From contig DIUH01000454.1 of assembly GCA_002428205.1 (NCBI GenBank), positions 3,378 through 9,740 on the forward strand: DNA of 6,363 nucleotides, given 5' to 3'. The stretch is from Planctomycetaceae bacterium UBA6163. Lineage in GTDB: Bacteria > Planctomycetota > Planctomycetia > Pirellulales > Pirellulaceae. The notes beneath the pieces were generated by a model that saw only the letters and a list, made by a program, of their open reading frames with translations, had not been told where the DNA came from and searched no databases. This document shows, one piece after another, positions 1-6,153 of this stretch (its first letter is position 1; each line of letters begins with the position of its first letter). Made by a program: the position numbers and the translations under genes.

Positions 1-328
1 CTGACACGCCAACACGGCTAGGATTGTGATTAAGAGTAAACGCCGAGGTTTGTTTGATGGTGTGGAACGCACTGCCGAGACCGTCTCGCAAGACGCGATC
101 ACTTTCTTATTATCAAACATCATGGTAAGGGTACCCTTTGGCGGAGATGGTCGGTGGGATCGGTATGTGGGAGTGGTGGCAGGGCCGTTAGTTTACTCGA
201 CCGCTGAGCCGCCGACGGTGTCCCAAGTCGCAGATTTCAACCGATGGTAAGTTCCAGCCCCCACAGCGAGCGTTTATAGTAGCGGTAGGGTGGTGTAGGG
301 CTTTCGGTCTCGGCGAGGATTTAAAATC
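1..328. other. Intergenic or unassigned left flank, no convincing gene
   Basis: This stretch lies upstream of the SHD1/PQQ gene. A 74-codon GTG-initiated frame (26-250, plus strand) exists, but I recognise no family, signal peptide or Shine-Dalgarno sequence in it, so I do not call it a gene. A short palindrome, CGAGAC-C-GTCTCG, sits at 76-88, and an 8-bp inverted repeat TGTTTGAT/ATCAAACA at 51-58 and 112-119; both are short enough to be chance. A TATAGT hexamer at 275-280 is a possible -10 box for the gene at 329, but no good -35 is visible. The promoter of the downstream operon presumably lies here. Confidence 0.5.
315..319 (+). promoter_or_regulatory. Shine-Dalgarno site of the SHD1/PQQ gene
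   Basis: GAGGA lies 9 nt upstream of the ATG at 329. It is the clearest ribosome binding site in the window. It supports the 329 start, which also gives a well-formed signal peptide. Confidence 0.6.
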
Positions 329-1846
329 ATGAATCGGCATTGTTTTACCTGTTTCGCGACGACTGCGACGTTAATTTTCGGCGTACTGGTATCTCAGCTT
401 TACGCCGACGAAGCGGTGCGGGAGTGGACAGATGCTACCGGCAAACATCGCACTCAAGCGGCATATGTATCGTCCGATGGAAAGGCGGTCACGCTGCTTC
501 GCGAAGACGGAAAGACGATCCAATTGTCGCTCGACCGGTTGAGTCGCGAAGACCAAGCGTATGTGCGGCGAATGCTGCGTCCGGCGGTAAAGCCGAAATC
601 GCGAACTGCCACCGATTTGCCGGACATCGCCGTTTCCCCTGTCGATTCCGAACCCGCTTGGGCTCAGTGGCGCGGCGAGAATCGCGATGGCATCAGTCAA
701 GAAATCGGGCTGCTAAAGGCTTGGCCAGCAGACGGTCCTCCGGTCGCTTGGCAATCGCGCGGATTGGGCGGTGGATATTCCAGCGTCGCAATCGCCGGCG
801 GGCGAATCGTAACGATGGGCAAGTTTGGTAACGAAACGCGAATGGTCGCAGTCAACTTGGATGGTGGCGACAAGATTTGGGAAGTTGCCGTTGGTGGCGG
901 AGATGCCCCGAATTGCACACCAACCATTGATGGTGATTATGTCTATGGATTATCACACGGCGGCGATTTGTTGTGCGCCGAGTTCGCGACCGGCAAAGAG
1001 GTTTGGCGAAAAAGTTTTCCTCGCGACTTTGGCGGACAGATGATGTCGGTGTGGGGATACAGCGAATCGCCTTTGGTCGATGGTGACCGCTTGATCGTCA
1101 CGCCAGGTGCACCCGATGCTGCGATGGCGGCGCTGGACAAGCGAACTGGCAATGTGATTTGGAAGTCTGCATTGCCACCTAATCCAGGCCCCGCCGGAAA
1201 AGACGGTGCGGCGTATTCGTCGATCGTGATCGGTAACGGCGGTGGAGTCAAACAGTATGTTCAATTGGTCGGTCGCGGAGTGATCGGTGTCGAAGCGGAA
1301 ACGGGACGTTTTTTGTGGGGTTATAATCGCGTCGCGAACACGACCGCGAATGTGCCAACACCCATCGTTTCGGGCGATTTGGTCTTTTGTTCCAGCGGCT
1401 ATCCTGACGGCGGTTCGGCACTGCTGCGTTTGACGGGGGGTCGCGGCCAGGTTGCGATGCAAGAAGTTTGGTATAAGACCAGCCGCGAACTGCAGAACCA
1501 TCACGGCGGCATGATATTGATCGGCGATTATGTCTATATGGGACACGGACACAACAACGGTTTTCCAGTCTGCTTTGATCTAAAGACCGGGCGTGATATT
1601 TGGCGTCCCGGTCGTGGCCCTGGCAGTGGTTCGGCAGCGGTGGCTTTTGCCGATGGTCATTTATATTTCCGTTATCAGAACGGGACAATGGCATTGATCG
1701 AAGCCACCCCCAAGAGTTTCCAACTGAAAGGAAAATTTGATATCGCGATCAAAAACGGAGAAAGCTGGGCGCATCCGGTCGTATTTGGCGGACGACTCTA
1801 CTTGCGCGACCAGGATGAAATGATCTGTTATGACATCCGCCAGTGA
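329..1846 (+). CDS. Secreted SHD1-domain / PQQ-like beta-propeller protein
   Basis: This 505-residue protein is probably exported and acts outside the cytoplasmic membrane. Residues 1-26 form a signal peptide: a basic start (MNRHC), a hydrophobic core around 11-21 and a likely cut after LYA. Residues 31-80 match an SHD1 (SLA1 homology 1) domain, with REWTDATGKH at the start and LSREDQAYVRRM at the end, a domain often seen in planctomycete secreted proteins. From about residue 111 (WAQWRGENRDG) to the C-terminus it is a PQQ-like propeller. Blade motifs of the type (D/E)xxTGxxxW recur: ATGKEVW (220-226), RTGNVIW (272-278), ETGRFLW (324-330), KTGRDIW (419-425). Related propellers include BamB and quinoprotein dehydrogenases. 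I see no evidence for a bound PQQ cofactor or a dehydrogenase active site, so a binding or scaffold role is more likely. Its stop codon overlaps the start of the cyclase gene, implying one transcript and coupled translation. The family is confident; the substrate is unknown. Confidence 0.88.
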   Translation: MNRHCFTCFATTATLIFGVLVSQLYADEAVREWTDATGKHRTQAAYVSSDGKAVTLLREDGKTIQLSLDRLSREDQAYVRRMLRPAVKPKSRTATDLPDIAVSPVDSEPAWAQWRGENRDGISQEIGLLKAWPADGPPVAWQSRGLGGGYSSVAIAGGRIVTMGKFGNETRMVAVNLDGGDKIWEVAVGGGDAPNCTPTIDGDYVYGLSHGGDLLCAEFATGKEVWRKSFPRDFGGQMMSVWGYSESPLVDGDRLIVTPGAPDAAMAALDKRTGNVIWKSALPPNPGPAGKDGAAYSSIVIGNGGGVKQYVQLVGRGVIGVEAETGRFLWGYNRVANTTANVPTPIVSGDLVFCSSGYPDGGSALLRLTGGRGQVAMQEVWYKTSRELQNHHGGMILIGDYVYMGHGHNNGFPVCFDLKTGRDIWRPGRGPGSGSAAVAFADGHLYFRYQNGTMALIEATPKSFQLKGKFDIAIKNGESWAHPVVFGGRLYLRDQDEMICYDIRQ

Positions 1847-3110
1847 TTCCGAACTATCCGGCGATTGGCAACGCCTGAAAGCCCGTGTCGAGTATGTCGC
1901 ACAAGCGGGGACTACCGGCTATCGCGGCGATGACTTGGCGGGTTTGATCGTCGCAAACTTGACCGGTTACCTCGCGTCGATTTCGTCGCTGTCGTTTGCG
2001 ATTTCATTCGCGGTCCACGATTTTGCTTCGCTGCGGCCGCTGGTGATCGGCAACGTGGTATCGGCGATATGCACCGCAGCGACACCCTGCTTTCATCGCA
2101 TTTCGCGGACCGCGGCAGCAATCTGGCTGACCATCGTGTTTCTGGTTTCGTTGTACTATTTCACGTCACTGCTGGGGCGCGAGTCGGGAGTGATCCTGAA
2201 CCTGATCGGCGCATCGGCGGTTGCTTTTGCCGTATTAGGATTGCGCCGCTATAAGATGGTGATGGCGATCACAGCGATCTCCTGCATGATGGTTGTCTAC
2301 TGCTGGGCAAGGTTTCCACAGGCGGCCGAAGGGATCCATGACGCGCCGTTTTTCATGCAACAGATTTTCGCGACAGCGATTGCCTCGATCATGGCAATTA
2401 TCTTTGTGGTGATTTATTATGCGTTCTTTTTAGCCGCAAAGGCGCAAGCACAAACCGATGCGCTTTTGCGATCGATCATGCCGGCCAGCATCGTCGATCG
2501 GTTGAAAGACCAACCGGGGGAAACGATCGCAGAGAAGTTTGAGAATGTCCCTGTTCTTTTTGCCGACATAGTCAGCTTTACCGAACTTTCGAACCAAATC
2601 GGCCCGGAGCGGATCGTTGAACTGTTGGATGAATTGTTTCGTGGGTTCGATGAGCGGGCCGCGAGTTTAGGTGTTGAGAAAATCAAGACGATCGGTGACG
2701 CCTATCTGGCCGCATGCGGTGTCCCGACCAATCACCCAACTCCGGCGTCCAGCATTCTCGAATTGTCGAACTCGATGCACGCCGTCGCTGAAGAAATTGC
2801 CACGAAGTATCAACTATCGCTCAGCCTGCGGATCGGGATCGCATCAGGGACGTTGACCGCTGGAGTGGTTGGGAAATCGAAATACTTCTATGACATTTGG
2901 GGACCAGTGGTTAACTTGGCGGCACGACTGCAAACCGCCGCTTGCCCAGGCCAAACGTACGTCAGTGAACAGATGAAAAGCTCACTCTGTAACGAATATC
3001 GCTTCCTCGATCGCGGGAACCTCGAATTGAAAGGATTCGGCACGGTTACCGTTTGGCAAGCGATCAAGGATCAAGGCAATCGAGATCCAGAGGATAAATC
3101 GGCCTTCTGA
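1830..3110 (+). CDS. Membrane-anchored class III adenylate/guanylate cyclase
   Basis: This 426-residue protein probably makes cAMP from ATP on the cytoplasmic face of the inner membrane. About six hydrophobic segments are visible (roughly residues 36-62, 68-88, 94-116, 119-138, 143-162 and 174-203). A linker with the SIMPASIVDRLK motif (205-216) precedes the cyclase homology domain, about 236-415. Metal-binding aspartates are D246 (VLFADIVSFT) and D290 (IKTIGDAYLA). The purine-selecting pair is K286 and D355 (YDIWG), the combination typical of ATP-specific enzymes. Transition-state residues N362 and R366 lie in VNLAARLQ. Nothing catalytic is missing, so an active homodimer is expected. The membrane part matches no input domain I know (no CHASE2 or HAMP is evident). 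The gene overlaps the propeller gene by 17 nt; an AGGA at 1812-1815 is far from the ATG, so translational coupling is plausible. Adenylate rather than guanylate specificity is inferred from residues only. Confidence 0.92.
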   Translation: MTSASDSELSGDWQRLKARVEYVAQAGTTGYRGDDLAGLIVANLTGYLASISSLSFAISFAVHDFASLRPLVIGNVVSAICTAATPCFHRISRTAAAIWLTIVFLVSLYYFTSLLGRESGVILNLIGASAVAFAVLGLRRYKMVMAITAISCMMVVYCWARFPQAAEGIHDAPFFMQQIFATAIASIMAIIFVVIYYAFFLAAKAQAQTDALLRSIMPASIVDRLKDQPGETIAEKFENVPVLFADIVSFTELSNQIGPERIVELLDELFRGFDERAASLGVEKIKTIGDAYLAACGVPTNHPTPASSILELSNSMHAVAEEIATKYQLSLSLRIGIASGTLTAGVVGKSKYFYDIWGPVVNLAARLQTAACPGQTYVSEQMKSSLCNEYRFLDRGNLELKGFGTVTVWQAIKDQGNRDPEDKSAF

Positions 3111-4575
3111 CATGTTCGTAGGGAAACAACGCCAAACGCGATTGACAAGGCCCAGGCGTGTCGATCCAAGCGTGGTGGGTGGCGATCGGATCATAAGCTT
3201 TGCGATGCGCCACCGCAGCCTTGACGCCAATGACCGCTAGCGATGTCGGATCGATGCCGACATGCGACCATTGCCCGAGATCCATCGGCGGCGTGCGGCG
3301 ACTGGTCAGCAGGATCGTTACGCCATCGCACCGAATCACGGCACAGTCGCCCATGTCAAAGTGATCGCCACACATGCTGGCCAAATGACTGTTTTTGTCA
3401 ACGAGTTCGAATCGACCATCGCATAGTGCGACCAGTTCACAACGAACTTCTAATGGGCCTTCGCTGAGCGAACTGCCGCGACCACCGATGGTGATGCTAA
3501 GATTTTCCGCGACTTTATAGGAATGCAGTTTCTTGACGGCAATCGGATCCCAAAGGCAGACCGCTGCGTTTTGAATTTTTTGTTGCAACAGACCACGCAA
3601 CAGTCCGGTTCCATCACCCGGCGCTCCTCCGCCGATATTGTCCGACGGTTCGGCGATTACGGTCAGCCCCGCCTGTCCACCGCTGGTGCGCGACTTGACG
3701 GCGGATAAGACGTCGTCCATCGACGACTCGATCACGTTCCCTTCGACGGCATGATCGATCGCCATTTGTGCCATTTGCCGAAGCGACTGGACCGCGGCCG
3801 ATTCATCGCCGCAAGTGGCGATCGAAAAACTGACGCCGGTATCGTGGGTATCCGAAAACGCAAAGCCTGCGTTGACGTTAACGCCCCAAAAATCTGGATT
3901 ATTCGCTTCTAATTCTCGAGCGAGCTTTAACAACCGTCGCATCGGATCGGCGGCCGACGCGGTACCGGTCGGTGGCCAAATGATCGGCGGCTGGATCATG
4001 AATTGTCGAGGTTTTCGCCCCGTTTCGCGAAACTGCTGCAATCGCTCGGCCGCACGAATGGCCGCCTGTTTTGCATCGGAGTGCGGATTTTCGCGGTACG
4101 CGACCAAGCAATCCGAGTTTTCGGCCATCGACCGCGAATAATTCGCGTGCAGGTCGTACACGCCAAAGATTGGTAAATGCCGGCCACCGGGCAATGAGCG
4201 AATCCGCTGCAAGAATTCCCCTTCAACATCATGAATCGACTGCGAAACAAAAGCTCCGTGCAACACCAAATAGATCGCATCGACACCGCGCCCTATCGAC
4301 TCGGCGGCAGTGGTCTTGAACAGCTCCCAAAACTGTTCGAAGGCATCGTCATCGACCGTTGCGCTCGGTACCGCAGTCGCAAAGACCGATGGCACAACAT
4401 CCCAATCATGTTGGTGTGCGTAATCCAGCACACCACCCATTGGCGATGCTTGACCACGAAGTGTCATTAAATCACCTTCGCGCCAAACTTCAAACGCATC
4501 CCACGGTGTTGTGCCGTCAAGAAACGTATGAGTCTCATGAAACAGTCCAGCGACCAATACTCGAAATCGATTCAT
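3064..4575 (-). CDS. M81 family metallopeptidase (MlrC-like)
   Basis: This 503-residue protein belongs to the M81/MlrC family, named for a zinc enzyme that cleaves linearised microcystin fragments in sphingomonads. Most members act on unknown substrates. I chose the ATG at 4573-4575 because it gives the conserved start MNRFRVLVAGLFHETHTF; an upstream in-frame ATG at 4644 would add 23 unconserved residues. Putative metal ligands are D141 and H143 (YDLHANYS) and H165 (ENPHSD), with E14 and H106 (LHGAF) as further conserved candidates. The C-terminal MlrC_C domain begins near residue 308 with SDNIGGGAPGDGTGLL and ends with the family motif FPYEHVRRPIYPLD. Length is normal for the family and no signal peptide is seen, so it should be cytoplasmic. 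It is convergent with the cyclase gene, and the two coding ends overlap by 47 nt. No neighbour points to a substrate; activity on microcystin should not be assumed. Confidence 0.9.
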   Translation of the reverse strand: MNRFRVLVAGLFHETHTFLDGTTPWDAFEVWREGDLMTLRGQASPMGGVLDYAHQHDWDVVPSVFATAVPSATVDDDAFEQFWELFKTTAAESIGRGVDAIYLVLHGAFVSQSIHDVEGEFLQRIRSLPGGRHLPIFGVYDLHANYSRSMAENSDCLVAYRENPHSDAKQAAIRAAERLQQFRETGRKPRQFMIQPPIIWPPTGTASAADPMRRLLKLARELEANNPDFWGVNVNAGFAFSDTHDTGVSFSIATCGDESAAVQSLRQMAQMAIDHAVEGNVIESSMDDVLSAVKSRTSGGQAGLTVIAEPSDNIGGGAPGDGTGLLRGLLQQKIQNAAVCLWDPIAVKKLHSYKVAENLSITIGGRGSSLSEGPLEVRCELVALCDGRFELVDKNSHLASMCGDHFDMGDCAVIRCDGVTILLTSRRTPPMDLGQWSHVGIDPTSLAVIGVKAAVAHRKAYDPIATHHAWIDTPGPCQSRLALFPYEHVRRPIYPLDLDCLDP

Positions 4576-4743
4576 CAAATGCTTGCCCGAATGATGGTGT
4601 GGACGAGTGACCAAAGCGATAGACGATAGCCGAAGACCGCCCATCGAAGTGGTGCCAACCGTCGTCAGTAACGCAGTTTTGCGATTTGGTTACCAAGCGA
4701 GAAGCGGGGAACCATGAAACTGTCGAAAATCGATTGTTATTTT

Positions 4744-4771
4744 TTGCTTTTCACGTTTTAGGCTTCATAGT
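4744..4771 (+). promoter_or_regulatory. Weak candidate promoter for the small lipoprotein gene
   Basis: TTGCTT (4744-4749) and CATAGT (4766-4771) are spaced by 16 nt within an AT-rich patch of the 239-nt divergent region between the M81 and lipoprotein genes. The match to sigma-70 consensus is only partial, and planctomycete promoters are poorly defined. The M81 gene must have its own minus-strand promoter in the same region, which I cannot place. Confidence 0.2.
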
Positions 4772-4814
4772 TTGGTGGCGAATACGTTAAAACCCCACCC
4801 AGTTTCGATGTCCA

Positions 4815-5084
4815 ATGCGTACAATCCTATTTTTCCTAATCGCTGGAACAACGACCTTCCTATCGGGATGCGGTTTCTTGCGAAATATCGAGCAGTGGAA
4901 GTGCGACAACATGGGCATGTGCCACTTCGGTATCACCCCATCGGTGCCCCACGGTCAACCATGGGACCCCGCGATGTATCCGCCGATTTCGGGCTACAAT
5001 CCTGGTGAAAATATCATTCTTCAGGATCCATCGCAGGCAGGAATCGGGCTTCCGAATCCAAATTGCGAAAATTGCCAGAAGTAA
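4815..5084 (+). CDS. Small cysteine-containing lipoprotein, function unknown
   Basis: This 89-residue protein has a clear lipoprotein signal: MRT, then a hydrophobic stretch (ILFFLIAGTTTFL), then the lipobox LSGC with the acylated cysteine at residue 19. The mature protein is about 71 residues, rich in Gly, Pro and Asn. It has four further cysteines in two pairs: C30 and C36 near the front (KCDNMGMCHFG) and C84/C87 at the end (NCENCQK). The CxxC tail could form a disulfide or bind metal; this is inference. No Shine-Dalgarno sequence is visible before the ATG, but the lipobox fixes the frame, and the alternative frame starting at 4772 lacks any such signal. I do not recognise a named family. 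It is isolated: M81 is divergent upstream, and 212 nt separate it from the RraA-like gene. Confidence 0.72.
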   Translation: MRTILFFLIAGTTTFLSGCGFLRNIEQWKCDNMGMCHFGITPSVPHGQPWDPAMYPPISGYNPGENIILQDPSQAGIGLPNPNCENCQK

Positions 5085-5086
5085 AA

Positions 5087-5116
5087 GCCTAGCCGAAAAT
5101 GATGTGCGGCTTTGGC
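5087..5116 (+). terminator. Possible hairpin just after the lipoprotein stop
   Basis: AGCCG (5091-5095) pairs with CGGCT (5107-5111) around an 11-nt loop. GCC (5087-5089) can extend the stem with GGC (5114-5116) past a small internal loop. It begins a few bases after the TAA of the lipoprotein gene, where a terminator would be expected. No T-tract follows, so an intrinsic terminator is doubtful. Confidence 0.2.
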
Positions 5117-5129
5117 GTTGGCGTTGGCC
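5112..5129 (+). repeat. Three-copy hexamer tandem repeat
   Basis: TTGGCG, TTGGCG, TTGGCC stand in direct tandem, the last copy differing in one base. The tract is short and may be chance or a slippage site. It overlaps the right side of the candidate hairpin. Confidence 0.45.
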
Positions 5130-5160
5130 GCAGGACTCTTCAGTGTTCGGTTAGTTTGGA

Positions 5161-5216
5161 CGGGTGTCGATTGGCGTAAGAAGCTTGCTGCGCGGCCGAA
5201 GCCTCGGTAACACCCG
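5161..5216 (+). other. Candidate structured element upstream of the RraA-like gene
   Basis: CGGGTGT (5161-5167) is the exact reverse complement of ACACCCG (5210-5216). The 42 nt enclosed can form either GCTT/AAGC (5183-5186 with 5199-5202) or CCGA/TCGG (5196-5199 with 5204-5207), which are mutually exclusive. It lies about 80 nt before the RraA-like start and could be part of a 5' leader. No known riboswitch consensus is recognised, and the stems are short enough that chance is possible. Confidence 0.22.
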
Positions 5217-5296
5217 CTCGGTCGATGATTTTTGAATTGCGGTTGGCCCACATTCTGCTGCTTGCACCGTGATAAGCCGAAGGGTAAAAACGGCAC

Positions 5297-6049
5297 ATGT
5301 CGTCGCTCAACAGCACACCGATTCAGAAAACTTCAAACGCCGCCAATCCAGCCATGTCTACCACTCATTTAAACAGCGACCACCGTTTTGCCGGGCTAAC
5401 GATCACTCTAGCGATGATGCGGCAATCTTTGTCGGTGCCTTTGTTGTGCGACGCGTTGGATGGGGTTGGCTTGTTTCATCAAGCCCCAAGGGTCCCTCTG
5501 TTACCGCTAACGACAGACAGCGGACTGTTGATCGGTCGCGCCAAGACGACGCTTTGGGCGGATATGGCCCATGAGGATCCGCAACCTTATGCCTTGGAAC
5601 TGGCGGCGATCGATTCTTGTCAGGTGGATGATGTGATCGTTTGCGCGGCATCCGGTTCGATGCGATCGGGAATTTGGGGCGAACTGTTATCGACTGCGGC
5701 CCGCAACCGGGGGTGTGCTGGCGTGATCGTTGACGGAGCGGTGCGGGATGTCGACAAAATGCGTGCGATGAATTTTACTGTCTTCGCGCTCGGCACTAAC
5801 CCCTATGACAGCCGCAATCGCCAACGTGTGATCGATTATGATGTGACGATCGAAATCGACGGCGTGCGAATCGCTCCGGGTGATATCATCGCCGCCGACC
5901 GCGACGGAATGGTGGTCGTTCCGCAATCGGTCGAGCAAGTTGTGATCGCCGCAGCGTGGGCAAAGGTGCATGCGGAAAATCAAGTCCGCGATGCGGTCGC
6001 CGGCGGCATGTCAGCGACCGAAGCGTTCGCGACCTTTGGCGTCCTGTAG
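5297..6049 (+). CDS. RraA / HMG-aldolase-like family protein
   Basis: This 250-residue protein belongs to the RraA-like fold, which includes RraA (the protein inhibitor of RNase E), 4-hydroxy-4-methyl-2-oxoglutarate aldolases and oxaloacetate decarboxylases. Visible family motifs are CDALDGVG (51-58), GIWGELLSTAA (125-135, with G128 and E129), the DGAVRD segment (146-151, with the R150-D151 pair that serves divalent-metal and substrate binding in the aldolases) and GDIIAADRDGMVVVP (195-209). A C-terminal helical tail (about 210-250) makes it longer than E. coli RraA (about 160 residues) and closer to the aldolase-type members. With the R-D pair kept, a metal-dependent aldolase or decarboxylase role is more likely than RNase E control. 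The ATG at 5297 has GAAGGG 12 nt upstream; an in-frame ATG at 5354 (MSTTHLNSDHRF) is an equally plausible start, since the first 19 residues look unconserved. The gene is convergent with the DUF1501 gene. Confidence 0.85.
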   Translation: MSSLNSTPIQKTSNAANPAMSTTHLNSDHRFAGLTITLAMMRQSLSVPLLCDALDGVGLFHQAPRVPLLPLTTDSGLLIGRAKTTLWADMAHEDPQPYALELAAIDSCQVDDVIVCAASGSMRSGIWGELLSTAARNRGCAGVIVDGAVRDVDKMRAMNFTVFALGTNPYDSRNRQRVIDYDVTIEIDGVRIAPGDIIAADRDGMVVVPQSVEQVVIAAAWAKVHAENQVRDAVAGGMSATEAFATFGVL

Positions 6050-6070
6050 TGACATCAGCTTATAATCGGT

Positions 6071-6153
6071 CGATAAATAAGTGTCCGGTACCTTTTCCCG
6101 CGAAGCGGCCCAAAGGGTGCTCTGCAGAAAAGGTACCGGACACTTATTTATCG
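6071..6153. repeat. Perfect 27-nt inverted repeat, REPIN/MITE-like palindrome
   Basis: Positions 6071-6097 and 6127-6153 are exact reverse complements, each carrying the core AAGTGTCCGGTACCTTTT or its complement. The 29-nt loop (6098-6126) is filled exactly by three small hairpins: CCGC-GAA-GCGG (6098-6108), CCC-AAA-GGG (6109-6117) and TGC-TCT-GCA (6118-6126). The element lies between two convergent genes, the usual place for REP/REPIN elements mobilised by RAYT transposases. No target-site duplication is evident and no transposase is in the window. No T-run follows either arm, so it is not a standard intrinsic terminator, although such a stem could stop transcription from both sides. The repeat is certain; its class is inference because no second copy is visible here. 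Confidence 0.85.

Noticed and set aside
76..88. CGAGAC-C-GTCTCG palindrome as a possible operator
   Set aside because: Only 6-bp arms, about 240 nt from the next gene and with no regulator nearby; chance is adequate.
26..250. 74-codon GTG-initiated frame on the plus strand
   Set aside because: No recognisable family, Shine-Dalgarno site, signal peptide or compositional support; likely a chance open frame.
1434..1441. G-run in the propeller gene as a frameshift or quadruplex site
   Set aside because: The reading frame continues intact across it, and there are not four G-tracts close enough for a quadruplex.
953..1552. 199-codon minus-strand frame inside the propeller gene
   Set aside because: It is antisense to a clearly coding propeller sequence; the translation is rich in His/Arg and unlike any known family.
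4576..4644. Upstream ATG extending the M81 protein by 23 residues
   Set aside because: The extension has no family similarity, and the internal ATG gives the conserved N-terminus of M81 proteins directly.
5021..5296. 91-codon minus-strand frame across the lipoprotein 3' end and the intergenic gap
   Set aside because: It overlaps the lipoprotein coding end, has no recognisable motif and no sign of a ribosome binding site.
6071..6153. Simple bidirectional intrinsic terminator
   Set aside because: The arms are far longer than typical, the loop is 29 nt, and no T-tract follows on either strand. Transcription stopping is still possible as a side effect.
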